A stretch of DNA of 64,000 nt, taken from contig NZ_CP012938.1 in the NCBI RefSeq assembly GCF_001314995.1, forward strand, positions 1,364,001 to 1,428,000. Reading direction: 5' to 3'. The position numbers and the translations under genes are program-made. The DNA comes from Bacteroides ovatus. GTDB lineage: Bacteria; Bacteroidota; Bacteroidia; Bacteroidales; Bacteroidaceae. A model generated the notes under the pieces. It saw only the letters and a list, made by a program, of their open reading frames with translations, did no database searches and was not told where the DNA came from. Positions 45,704 to 54,658 of the stretch are shown here, in pieces; the first letter of the stretch is position 1, and each line of letters starts with the position of its first letter.

Positions 45704-46285
45704 TTATACAGCAACTTGATTTTCAATCTTTTCCACATACCCAACCGGCATATCCGCACAAGCACACCCCAACATATTTAACCGGACAGCAATCTTACTC
45801 CTGCCATCCACCGTGACAAGTTCTCCTACAAGACCAGTCAAAGGACCTTTGACAACACGTACTTTTTCACCACGTGCCAAAGGAGCGCTATTCATACAGA
45901 TTGCCTCTTCGGAATAGTCGAGCATAAAACGGAAACGGGCCATTTGTTCATCAGGAATGATAGTCGGACTGCTCTCACCGCGCATTACCATATAACGACT
46001 AACGGTAGAAAAGGAAAGAACCTCTTTGCGTTCTTTAGGATCAGCATGTACAAAAACCATCATGGGAAGCAACACGGATTCAACCACTTTACGGCGGTCA
46101 CTCCATTGATGGACTTCTTGCTGGACCGGTACAAAATTTTCAATCCCCATTTTGTCTAAACGTTCGGCTACCTTCTTCTCATGATGCATACGAACCAGAG
46201 CGACATACCAGCGTTTAGAGTGTGCTACGCCTTCCCCTGTCCCAATTTTAGGCCCAGCACTTAAAGTTTCTTTCGTTAGAATCAT
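45704..46285 (-). CDS. upxY: UpxY-type capsule transcription antiterminator (NusG family)
   Basis: A 193-residue NusG-like protein. The NGN domain is at about residues 25-125 (KRWYVALVRMHHEKKVAERLDKMGIENFVPVQQEVHQWSDRRK) and a KOW domain near 138-170 (LARGEKVRVVKGPLTGLVGELVTVDG). UpxY proteins ride RNA polymerase and prevent early stops in the leader of their own capsule operon only. The gene is first in the operon, about 50 bp downstream of the invertible promoter, as expected. No upxZ partner gene follows. Confidence 0.95.
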   Translation of the reverse strand: MILTKETLSAGPKIGTGEGVAHSKRWYVALVRMHHEKKVAERLDKMGIENFVPVQQEVHQWSDRRKVVESVLLPMMVFVHADPKERKEVLSFSTVSRYMVMRGESSPTIIPDEQMARFRFMLDYSEEAICMNSAPLARGEKVRVVKGPLTGLVGELVTVDGRSKIAVRLNMLGCACADMPVGYVEKIENQVAV

Positions 46286-46303
46286 ACTTTTTTACCCCTT
46301 AAG

Positions 46304-46330
46304 TTTCCGTTACTTCTTAGGTAACGGAAA
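46304..46330 (-). promoter_or_regulatory. Hairpin in the upxY leader
   Basis: TTTCCGTTAC (46304-46313) pairs exactly with GTAACGGAAA (46321-46330) across 7 nt. It includes most of the left inverted repeat and would be transcribed into the leader when the promoter is ON. Confidence 0.65.
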
Positions 46331-46594
46331 TTATTCGGTGCAAATATAGACAAATTTGTTAATAACATACAAGCAAAATTCCTTTTTTTTCTCTTTTTAT
46401 TTAAATATACAGTAAAAATGTATCGGGACATGAAACATTCCTATTTCATGTTCTATGAATTCGACTGCCTATACTTTTCAAATATCTCTGTATATCAGGC
46501 AAAATGTATCTAAACTCCCTTGTTCGTACGTATTTCTTCTTCTTTTTGTGGTAGGTGTCCAGTACTCTATAATTTCCGTTACCTAAGAAGTAAC
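46309..46594. repeat. Invertible promoter segment with 26-bp inverted repeats
   Basis: The left repeat (46309-46334, GTTACTTCTTAGGTAACG...) and the right repeat (46569-46594) are perfect reverse complements over 26 bp, bounding 234 bp. Each contains GTTAC-7 bp-GTAAC, the arm-spacer-arm layout of a tyrosine-recombinase crossover site. The segment holds no gene, only the capsule promoter and one hairpin (ACATGAAA/TTTCATGT, 46428-46451). A tyrosine recombinase gene ends 42 bp beyond the right repeat. This matches the phase-variable capsule switches known in Bacteroides. Confidence 0.93.
46341..46372 (-). promoter_or_regulatory. Capsule operon promoter, ON orientation
   Basis: On the minus strand TTG (46370-46372) precedes TATATTTG (46341-46348) by 21 bp. 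Transcription would start at about 46334, at the edge of the left repeat, and run into upxY. Inversion would turn it toward the recombinase gene and switch the capsule off. Confidence 0.75.
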
Positions 46595-46636
46595 AGCTGC
46601 GTATTTAGACTGGTTATCAAAGACTTAATATACTTT

Positions 46637-47584
46637 TCAAAGAATTCCCCTATAATTCCTGACGTAAGAATAATTCAGTCGATTTACTTTGGTACGCTCA
46701 TTCAATTCAAAGCCTTTCAAGTAAATTTGTGTTGTCTTAATAGATTTATGCCCCAATGATTCGCTAATCATTTCGATAGGTACTCCCCTGTATTTAGCGG
46801 TAGTTGCCCAGGAATGACGAAATGTATAAGAAGTCACGGATGAATGGATACGTAATTTTTTAGCTAAACTCTTCAAATCATTATTAAAACGACGCAGTGT
46901 GGATTGATATTCTCTATATGCCGCTTCCCCATCCCGTTTATTTTTTCCACTTAATATATAAAAAAGATAATCCGGATGCTCGGGGAGAACAGCAGAATGC
47001 GTATTACGAAGTCGGGAAACAATACATGAAGCCGATTCTAAGATTTCTATACTCATTGGGGTTCCAGTCTTGATACGGTTGTACTTCAATATATTCCCCT
47101 CCAAATTCGACTTTTCCAGATGAGCAAGATCGGCGAAAGGCATTCCGCAAAATAAAAATAACAAATTAGCGATGGCTTGCGTCCGGCGAAGTTTTTCGGA
47201 CTGCGGATCTTTATAAAGCAGCGTGTGTAATTCGTTTATAGGAATTGCTTTTTTCTGACGAGTATCTACTCCGGTAAAGACATCACGAAACAAGCGATGA
47301 ATATAAGGAGCCTGATGAGTATCTACTCCCTTATTGTATATGCAACGTAACATTCGCATATAGGTGGAAATCGTGTTCAACTTCAAGCGGCAGGACATCA
47401 GATAACTGCTATACCGCTTCAAGTTCTCACGAGTAATCAAACTGAATGACACACATTCTGTTCCACAAAATATGGTGAAAGAGCGAAGTGCATTCTCATA
47501 AACATGTGCTGTGGCATAACGCCCTTCCTGACGCAAACAATTTATATAATTATTTGCACATACGGTAAATCCGTCTTTTCTCAT
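46637..47584 (-). CDS. Tyrosine recombinase next to the invertible capsule promoter
   Basis: A 315-residue protein with an N-terminal SAM-like DNA-binding domain (about 10-105) and a C-terminal catalytic domain. Lys172 (RIKTG), Arg256 in SYTFRHSW, His279 in LGHKS and the nucleophile Tyr288 in TTQIYLKG are present. The first catalytic arginine, usually just before the G in (T)RGMxFVDL, reads Cys146 (FLFCGMPFADL). It lies beside the inverted repeats and is the obvious candidate inverting enzyme, unless that substitution disables it. Confidence 0.88.
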   Translation of the reverse strand: MRKDGFTVCANNYINCLRQEGRYATAHVYENALRSFTIFCGTECVSFSLITRENLKRYSSYLMSCRLKLNTISTYMRMLRCIYNKGVDTHQAPYIHRLFRDVFTGVDTRQKKAIPINELHTLLYKDPQSEKLRRTQAIANLLFLFCGMPFADLAHLEKSNLEGNILKYNRIKTGTPMSIEILESASCIVSRLRNTHSAVLPEHPDYLFYILSGKNKRDGEAAYREYQSTLRRFNNDLKSLAKKLRIHSSVTSYTFRHSWATTAKYRGVPIEMISESLGHKSIKTTQIYLKGFELNERTKVNRLNYSYVRNYRGIL

Positions 47585-47728
47585 AATTTACTTTCTATAT
47601 TAATTGATTAAAATAAGTTTGATATTACGAGAAATAGAACGAATTTACAACAAAGAAGGTGATTTACGGTCGTTTTCTTATAAAGTTTTTAGTAACCTAT
47701 ACGATTTAATACTAAATTTGGCTATTTA

Positions 47729-48826
47729 TCAGAAAGTGATAGTGCAAGAACTTCCCCATTGGATACTGGTTTTGTTTTCCGTATTCCACAAACATTCACG
47801 AGCCGTTAACAAGCGTTGATTCACATCCATGGTAACTACAATAAAGGAAAGTAGACGTTCGTCAGCAGAAGAATACTCACCTTTCATAGGGGAGTCCACC
47901 CGGAAAACAGGTAAATCAATTGTTCCATTTACCCCATTCCAGGTATAAAATTCATTGTAATTCTTATCTCCATGAAAGTAAGCCTTAATCATAGAATGAG
48001 AATGGATAAACTGCTCCAGCTTTTCCCAATTCTTTGTGGCTTTCTTTTTGACATCAGTCACCAGACAGGTATCTGCCAACAAATTCTGAAACTTATCTAC
48101 TGAATTGATCGTATGCTTACCGTTCGGATTCGTAAAATGCTTGGTATCGGCAATGGGAGGATCATGGGTAAATAAAATAACAGGAGTAATCGTATCAGTT
48201 CCTATTTCCTGATCGAACCATTGACGCATATATGCATCAGGCCACATTCCCATAAAAACAAACCGTACCCCGTCCTTTACAAAGGAATAATGCACCTTAT
48301 CCGTTTGATAATTAAAAGTCTCCGCCGTACGTTCCATCGCAGGGCGCATCATCCGGTTGAAAATACCGGCAGCACTGGATGCATCTTTTTCTGGAGATAA
48401 AACCTTGGAATAACCTATCGCATTAGAAATATCGTGATTACCCGGTACCAGATACAAAGGAGAACTTATCGATGAATCCCAATCACTGCAAAATTGACTC
48501 CATGATGTAGTAGCAGATTGAACTCCTTCTTCCATCCGATTGGCAATATCCCCCGTACAAACAACAAAATCAGGAGAACCAAATTTTATTCCTGCGCCCA
48601 CCCCACTATCTTCCGGCAGCCGAGTTTCAGAAAGCAATTTGAAGGTTGCCAACATAGCACGACTTACCTCATCACTTCCCACTTCTTTTCCCCGAAATTC
48701 ACGTTCAAGCCCATAATGTACGTCTGAACAATATATAAAACGAAGAATTCTTCCTTCGTCTGCTCCGGCAGCGGTGCAGCTAAAAAGAAGAATTCCCGTA
48801 AATAATAAAAGGATTAGCTTTCTCAT
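47729..48826 (-). CDS. Exported calcineurin-like metallophosphatase
   Basis: A 365-residue lipoprotein-like enzyme (signal peptide ending LLFSC at about residue 17). Metal-binding blocks are IYCSDVHYG (about 31), VVCTGDIANR (about 88), VPGNHDIS (about 127) and ILFTHDPP (about 220); the usual final GHxH is altered to YFHGDKNYN. It probably cleaves phosphate esters in the periplasm or at the surface. It is the third gene of a porin-LTD-phosphatase unit, 17 bp after its neighbour, which suggests release and uptake of phosphate from organic matter. Confidence 0.87.
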   Translation of the reverse strand: MRKLILLLFTGILLFSCTAAGADEGRILRFIYCSDVHYGLEREFRGKEVGSDEVSRAMLATFKLLSETRLPEDSGVGAGIKFGSPDFVVCTGDIANRMEEGVQSATTSWSQFCSDWDSSISSPLYLVPGNHDISNAIGYSKVLSPEKDASSAAGIFNRMMRPAMERTAETFNYQTDKVHYSFVKDGVRFVFMGMWPDAYMRQWFDQEIGTDTITPVILFTHDPPIADTKHFTNPNGKHTINSVDKFQNLLADTCLVTDVKKKATKNWEKLEQFIHSHSMIKAYFHGDKNYNEFYTWNGVNGTIDLPVFRVDSPMKGEYSSADERLLSFIVVTMDVNQRLLTARECLWNTENKTSIQWGSSCTITF

Positions 48827-48843
48827 TCCTTACAATTATAATC

Positions 48844-49851
48844 TTACCATTCTATTTTTGTACTTAGTCCGGCAGTGGTGCTATTACTCTCACCTTGAGT
48901 GGCTTTCATCATATACCATTCAGCACCGTTATCCTTACGGGCATACGCCATTCCCTCTGTTTCTCCATTGTATTTAGGTGTTTCTCCCCAAACCTCTTCA
49001 CCGGCATCCGTTAGATTCTTAAATACGTCTATGGCAGTTTCTTCCGGTGAAAGAAGCTCAATCTTCACAGATTTTTTAGCGGAGAGTCCACTTGTAAAGC
49101 CTGTAGAATAATCCGCTTGATCCGAAAGAAGCACTAAAAAACCATGAGACTGTATTTTAGTTCCTTCGGGAGCTATATAAACAATATCCCCATCATCTTT
49201 TTTAATCTTTACTCCGGTTATATCCAGTTCATGACCTGTACTATTATACAACTCAATATATTTGGGTTTATTACCATTCAACTCATTCAGCACCAATCCA
49301 GTATAATCAATACCGGAAGGTCCTTCAGGTTCCGTAACTTTATTAGCCGTTCCTTTAGTAGCTTTCAATACAACAGTCCATTCTCCCGTACCGTCAGGAA
49401 TACGTGAATAACTTCCTCCCACTTCATGTTTACCTCCATCACCAAATTCCGCATCCTTATCAAATTTGTCTATATCTTTACCAGAGGGCATTTGCAAAGT
49501 GATAGAAACAGATTTAGTATTTGATATTCCTTGAGTAAAATCAACGCCTTTGACTTTCAGCAAATATGCTTTACCGGCAATGGTTGCACCTTCCCCAAAC
49601 GTATAAATAGCCTCCGAAACACCTTCTTCATCAGTTTTCACCAGTTTAACGCCATTGAGATTAATTGTTGTATTGGAAGTATTATAAATCTCAATCCAAT
49701 CTTCTTCACTTGTATTCCCATCGTTTCCACAAATTTCATTCAATACCAATCCTGAATAATCAATATCAGTAGGAATTTCCGGTTCCGAGTCATCTTTACA
49801 CCCAACCAAAGCCAAAGCACAAAGTGTGCTCATCAGCAAAAACTTTTTCAT
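48844..49851 (-). CDS. Lipoprotein with two lamin-tail domains
   Basis: A 335-residue exported protein from ATG 49851; the lipobox LVGC is near residue 18. Two lamin-tail domains are clear: about 33-145 (GLVLNEICGNDGNTSEEDWIEIYNTSNTTINLNGVKL) and 185-320 (GLVLNELNGNKPKYIELYNSTGHELDITGVKI), each an immunoglobulin-like fold with the N-x-W/Y-IE-YN motif. In bacteria this domain often accompanies secreted nucleases and phosphatases and may bind ligands. It lies 35 bp after the porin gene. Its exact role is unknown. Confidence 0.87.
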   Translation of the reverse strand: MKKFLLMSTLCALALVGCKDDSEPEIPTDIDYSGLVLNEICGNDGNTSEEDWIEIYNTSNTTINLNGVKLVKTDEEGVSEAIYTFGEGATIAGKAYLLKVKGVDFTQGISNTKSVSITLQMPSGKDIDKFDKDAEFGDGGKHEVGGSYSRIPDGTGEWTVVLKATKGTANKVTEPEGPSGIDYTGLVLNELNGNKPKYIELYNSTGHELDITGVKIKKDDGDIVYIAPEGTKIQSHGFLVLLSDQADYSTGFTSGLSAKKSVKIELLSPEETAIDVFKNLTDAGEEVWGETPKYNGETEGMAYARKDNGAEWYMMKATQGESNSTTAGLSTKIEW

Positions 49852-49886
49852 AATCATCTTTTTTTAGTTTATATCGTTATTCGCGT

Positions 49887-51257
49887 TTAAAAAGAAATCA
49901 TTGTACGCAACTGAAATACATTAAAATCGATTCCTGAAGGCATTACTTCACTTAAAGGTTTACCTCCTTTGGTAATTTGTCCTTTAGAGTCGGCATATTT
50001 ATCATTATTCATATAAATGTAATTCAGTCCAATCACCACATTACGTACAGGATACCAGTTCAACGAAGCAGAATAGCTAGTTGCCTTACCTCCTGTTATA
50101 TACGCAGCCGGATCATGGAAATCATTCATATTTATATTACTGATACGAGCCGCAACTTCCAAATTCCCCCCTTTACGACGCATTTTCATTGGACCAAATT
50201 CCGCCTCATCCGGGGAGTATTGACGGTTTTCTCCCAATATCATATAAGATGCCGTAGCATACCAACCATTAAATACTGCATTTTTCAAATCAGTCTTTTG
50301 ATTATTAGCACCATAGGTATAGCGGGATATGTTGTTATAAATATATTCTCCATAAGTCAGCAACTTACGATAACGGAATCCCAGTTCGAAGCCTGTAGTA
50401 TAATAATGATTGACATTCGAAATCTCGGCTTGCACAAATCGGCGACGGTCTACCCTGCTCTCCGGGAAAGTCCGGAAAAGAACCGTTTTATTCTCCAGCC
50501 CTGAACCGGAAGGTGTCTGATAGTTAAAGTATCCGCCGACATGAATCGTCATATCTTCATTGTAAATAGGCGACACTGCTACACGGGTAGCCAAAGCATA
50601 ACCGTCATTCCCTCTATTACGTTCTTTCTGAATAAGATCCACCTCCCTGCCAAATACTCCGGCGGAAGCCCACCAATGTTTTCCCCAACCAGTTCCGACA
50701 AGTCCCAGACGGCGCCCGTCAGCAAAAGCTTCCACTGCCATCGGACGTTCCGAAGCCATCAGATATTTGGAACTTGTTGTGCGTTCCATACTCATCGGAA
50801 CTTTAAAATTTCCCGCCTTTACAAAGAAATGATTATTAAATTTATAGCCCAGATACATATCTTTTATTTCCACTTCATTGTAAGCGAAATCCAGATCCAG
50901 TTCTGCAAACCATTTTTTGTATAAAGTGGCTTTCACACCGAAACGTGCACGACGAATACTCACCCCGTTACTAAAACGGAATTGATTGTCATCGTCCTCC
51001 AGATCCTTGTTCGTTTTGGATGTCAGATCATCCACATTCGATGTGGGCGAATAAACCGCTGCATCCAAATAAATTCGATTATCAAACCATAAATGAAAGT
51101 TTTCATTTTTAGAAGCAAAGTGAAGTTTTCCACTCTCAAAATAAGCCTTTACAGGTATCTTACCCGATTCATCTTCCCAACCGGAAGTCGTGTTTTGTCC
51201 CCATACTGAAGTAAATGCCAACAGACCGGCAACCAGAATCATGTTTCTTTTTCTCAT
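49887..51257 (-). CDS. OprP/OprO-type outer-membrane porin
   Basis: A 456-residue protein with a signal peptide ending SVWGQ (about residue 20). Typical blocks: LWFDNRIYLDAAVY, RRARFGVKATLYKKWFAELDLDFAYNEVEIKDMYLGYKF, and FKVPMSMERTTSSKYLMASERPMAVEAF, followed by many amphipathic strands to a C-terminal Phe (TMISF). OprP is a phosphate- or polyphosphate-selective porin. Together with the downstream phosphatase this points to phosphate scavenging, though no Pho box was identified. First gene of its unit. Confidence 0.92.
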   Translation of the reverse strand: MRKRNMILVAGLLAFTSVWGQNTTSGWEDESGKIPVKAYFESGKLHFASKNENFHLWFDNRIYLDAAVYSPTSNVDDLTSKTNKDLEDDDNQFRFSNGVSIRRARFGVKATLYKKWFAELDLDFAYNEVEIKDMYLGYKFNNHFFVKAGNFKVPMSMERTTSSKYLMASERPMAVEAFADGRRLGLVGTGWGKHWWASAGVFGREVDLIQKERNRGNDGYALATRVAVSPIYNEDMTIHVGGYFNYQTPSGSGLENKTVLFRTFPESRVDRRRFVQAEISNVNHYYTTGFELGFRYRKLLTYGEYIYNNISRYTYGANNQKTDLKNAVFNGWYATASYMILGENRQYSPDEAEFGPMKMRRKGGNLEVAARISNINMNDFHDPAAYITGGKATSYSASLNWYPVRNVVIGLNYIYMNNDKYADSKGQITKGGKPLSEVMPSGIDFNVFQLRTMISF

Positions 51258-51343
51258 ATCGTATCTCTATCGTTTTGCAGGCGCAAAGTAAACGACATGG
51301 AAATACAAATGAATGACAGAGTTATTACATTTCTACAACAACA

Positions 51344-51374
51344 AAGGCCGCTCCCGAATAACAGGAACGGCCTT
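51344..51374 (-). terminator. carB terminator
   Basis: AAGGCCG (51344-51350) pairs with CGGCCTT (51368-51374), extended by TCC/GGA. It lies 55 bp past the carB stop and is followed on the minus strand by TTGTTGT. Confidence 0.7.
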
Positions 51375-51428
51375 ACCATTTTCATTTCAATGTGATGTCA
51401 GCCTCTTTTCAAAAAGATGACATTCTGC

Positions 51429-54400
51429 TTATTTATACTCTGCCCAGCTCTTGATAGCTATATCATCCACACTCATCGTACAGAAGGCATTGATAAATGC
51501 ACTAGCCAGACGGGCATTCGTAATCAACGGTATATTCAAGTCAATGGCAGCACGACGGATTTTATACCCATTACTTAATTCTCCGGCTGTCAGATTCTTC
51601 GGGATATTGACTACCATGTCGATCTCCTTGCGATGAAGCATCTCCAATGCTTGCGGATGTCCCTCCTCACTCGGCCAATAGACATGAGTACTTTCAATTC
51701 CATTCTCTGCAAGCGTTTTGTGTGTACCACCCGTTGCAAAGAGTTTGTATCCCTTATTCACCAACATACGGGCCGCATCCATCATATCGGCTTTCTGTTT
51801 CATTGTTCCCGTAGACAGCAGGATATTCTTCTTCGGAATACGATAGCCCACGGAAAGCATCGCTTTGAGTACGGCACAGGAAGTATCCATTCCGATACAA
51901 CCCACTTCACCGGTAGAAGCCATATCTACCCCCAACACCGGATCGGCCTTCTGCAAACGGTTGAAGGAGAATTGGGAAGCCTTGATTCCCACATAATCCA
52001 GTTCGAAGAGATTTTTTTCCGGTTTCTCCACAGGCAGACCGAGCATTACTTTCGTTGCCAGCTCGATAAAGTTGATCTTCAACACTTTGCTGACAAACGG
52101 GAAAGAACGACTGGCACGCAGATTACATTCAATCACCTTGATATCGTTGTCTTTCGCCAGATACTGAATATTAAACGGACCGGAGATATTCAAAGCCTTA
52201 GCAATCTCACGGCTGATACGCTTAATACGGCGAACAGTTTCTACATACAGCTTTTGCGGCGGGAACTGAATCGTTGCATCGCCGGAATGTACTCCCGCAA
52301 ATTCGATATGCTCACTTATAGCGTATGCTACAATTTCTCCATTCTGCGCCACCGCATCCATTTCCACTTCCTTGGCGTGTTCGATAAACTGGCTTACTAC
52401 CACCGGATGTTTCTTCGATACATTAGCTGCCAGTTTCAAGAAACGTTCCAATTCTTCCTGGTTGGAACAAACATTCATCGCAGCTCCCGAAAGCACATAA
52501 GACGGACGAACAAGTACGGGGAAACCTACCTCTTCAACGAACTCCTGAATGTCATCCATAGAAGTTAATTCACGCCAACGGGGCTGATCCACACCGATAC
52601 GGTCAAGCATGGCAGAGAATTTCTCACGATCTTCGGCATTATCAATACTCTTGGCACTCGTACCTAGAATATTGATCTTCTGTGCATCCAGACGCAAAGC
52701 AAGGTTATTTGGAATCTGGCCGCCGGTAGATACAATTACCCCATGCGGATTCTCCAGTTCCAGAATATCCATCACACGTTCAAAAGTCAATTCATCAAAG
52801 TACAAACGGTCGCACATATCGTAATCCGTAGATACGGTTTCAGGATTATAGTTAATCATGACACTGCGCCATCCCTCTTTGCGAATGGTATTCAAAGCCT
52901 GTACGCCACACCAGTCGAATTCTACGGAAGAACCGATACGATAAGCACCGGAACCCAATACGACGATGGATTTATGGTCGCCCAGATAACGCACATCATT
53001 TGCTACACCGCTATAAGTAAGATACAGATAATTGGTTTGTGCCGGGTATTCGGCTGCCAATGTATCGATCTGTTTCACTACCGGAAGAATGCCTGCCTCT
53101 TTACGGTGTTTGCGGATATAAAGAATTCCATCTTCCATATCACCTTCGTAACCGATGGCACGGGCAATCTGAAAATCGGAGAAACCTTGAATCTTAGCTT
53201 TACGAAGCAATTCGTTCGGCAAATCGGCAATCTGTTTGTGATTGTTTCCCCAACTATGCAGTTCTTCGGAAGTCTTCATAATATTCATTAACTTCTGCAA
53301 GAACCATTTATCAATCTTAGTCAATTCGTGCACCTGATCGATGGTGTAGCCAGCACGAAACGCTTTCGAGATCACGAAAATACGTTTATCGGTCGGTTCG
53401 CGCAAGGCTTTATCAATGTCGGAAATAACCAATTCTTTGTTCTCCACAAAACCATGCATTCCCTGTCCGATCATACGAAGACCTTTCTGGATAGCTTCTT
53501 CAAAAGTGCGTCCGATAGCCATCACTTCACCCACAGATTTCATAGAAGAACCCAACTCTTTATCTACACCGTGGAATTTACCTAAATCCCAACGAGGAAT
53601 CTTACATACGACATAATCCAATGCCGGTTCGAAGAAAGCGGAAGTAGTCTTGGTTACAGAGTTCTTCAGGTCGAAGAGTCCATAACCCAATCCCAATTTG
53701 GCAGCAACGAAAGCCAGCGGATAACCGGTTGCCTTAGATGCCAAAGCCGATGAACGGGAAAGGCGGGCATTTACTTCGATCACCCGGTAATCTTCGGATT
53801 CGGGATCGAAGGCATATTGTACGTTACATTCACCCACGATACCGATATGGCGGATGATACGTATTGCCAATTCCCGAAGTTTATGATACTCTTTATTGGT
53901 AAGCGTCTGTGAAGGAGCAATAACGATAGACTCACCGGTATGGATACCCAGCGGATCGAAGTTTTCCATATTACAAACGGTGATACAGTTATCGAAACGG
54001 TCACGTACCACTTCATATTCCACTTCTTTCCAGCCGCGAAGTGATTTCTCCACTAATACCTGTGGGGAGAAAGAGAATGCTTTTTCTACCAGCACATCCA
54101 GTTGCTGTTCATTATCACAGAAACCGGACCCCAAGCCTCCTAACGCATAAGCGGCACGAACAATTACAGGATAACCCAGTTCTTTTGCTGCGCGACGTGC
54201 ATCTTCCACATTTTCTACGGCTTCACTCTTGATGTTTTTTACATTGATCTCATTCAATTTATGAACAAAAAGTTCACGGTCCTCGGTATCCATAATGGCC
54301 TGCACCGGAGTACCCAGCACTTTCACATTATATTTTTCAAGAATACCTTCTTTATACAATGCTACTCCACAGTTCAGAGCTGTCTGACCACCGAACGCCA

Positions 54401-54656
54401 GCATAATACCTTCCGGTTTTTCTTTCTGGATCACTTTCTCTACGAAATACGGAGTCACCGGAAGAAAGTAAATTTGATCTGCCACTCCTTCGGAAGTCTG
54501 TACCGTAGCAATATTCGGATTGATAAGAATGGTTTCAATCCCCTCTTCTTTCAAGGCTTTAAGTGCCTGTGAACCGGAATAGTCAAATTCACCAGCCTCA
54601 CCGATTTTCAGGGCACCTGAACCCAATAGCAATACTTTCTTTATATTTTCTTTCAT
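51429..54656 (-). CDS. carB: Carbamoyl-phosphate synthase large subunit
   Basis: A 1075-residue enzyme that makes carbamoyl phosphate from bicarbonate, ATP and ammonia tunnelled from CarA. Two ATP-grasp halves are visible: about residues 1-400 (KVLLLGSGALKIGEAGEFDYSG, PVIVRAAYALGGLGSGF) and 550-935 (IVVLGSGAYRIGSSVEFDWCG, PVLVRPSYVLSGAAMNV). A C-terminal MGS domain follows (about 940-1075, ILLSTGTMKQKADMMDAARML), the regulatory part. ATG 54656 begins 2 bp after the carA stop; the longer frame from 54746 would overlap carA and is rejected. Confidence 0.97.
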   Translation of the reverse strand: MKENIKKVLLLGSGALKIGEAGEFDYSGSQALKALKEEGIETILINPNIATVQTSEGVADQIYFLPVTPYFVEKVIQKEKPEGIMLAFGGQTALNCGVALYKEGILEKYNVKVLGTPVQAIMDTEDRELFVHKLNEINVKNIKSEAVENVEDARRAAKELGYPVIVRAAYALGGLGSGFCDNEQQLDVLVEKAFSFSPQVLVEKSLRGWKEVEYEVVRDRFDNCITVCNMENFDPLGIHTGESIVIAPSQTLTNKEYHKLRELAIRIIRHIGIVGECNVQYAFDPESEDYRVIEVNARLSRSSALASKATGYPLAFVAAKLGLGYGLFDLKNSVTKTTSAFFEPALDYVVCKIPRWDLGKFHGVDKELGSSMKSVGEVMAIGRTFEEAIQKGLRMIGQGMHGFVENKELVISDIDKALREPTDKRIFVISKAFRAGYTIDQVHELTKIDKWFLQKLMNIMKTSEELHSWGNNHKQIADLPNELLRKAKIQGFSDFQIARAIGYEGDMEDGILYIRKHRKEAGILPVVKQIDTLAAEYPAQTNYLYLTYSGVANDVRYLGDHKSIVVLGSGAYRIGSSVEFDWCGVQALNTIRKEGWRSVMINYNPETVSTDYDMCDRLYFDELTFERVMDILELENPHGVIVSTGGQIPNNLALRLDAQKINILGTSAKSIDNAEDREKFSAMLDRIGVDQPRWRELTSMDDIQEFVEEVGFPVLVRPSYVLSGAAMNVCSNQEELERFLKLAANVSKKHPVVVSQFIEHAKEVEMDAVAQNGEIVAYAISEHIEFAGVHSGDATIQFPPQKLYVETVRRIKRISREIAKALNISGPFNIQYLAKDNDIKVIECNLRASRSFPFVSKVLKINFIELATKVMLGLPVEKPEKNLFELDYVGIKASQFSFNRLQKADPVLGVDMASTGEVGCIGMDTSCAVLKAMLSVGYRIPKKNILLSTGTMKQKADMMDAARMLVNKGYKLFATGGTHKTLAENGIESTHVYWPSEEGHPQALEMLHRKEIDMVVNIPKNLTAGELSNGYKIRRAAIDLNIPLITNARLASAFINAFCTMSVDDIAIKSWAEYK

Positions 54657-54658
54657 TG

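Noticed and set aside
46500..46568. Possible Mpi-type serine invertase site (TTCGTACGTA)
   Set aside because: It occurs once, without an inverted partner; the 26-bp GTTAC repeats explain the switch better.
51633..52568. 311-codon frame antisense to carB
   Set aside because: carB motifs run unbroken through this stretch; the opposite frame is His/Arg-rich shadow sequence.
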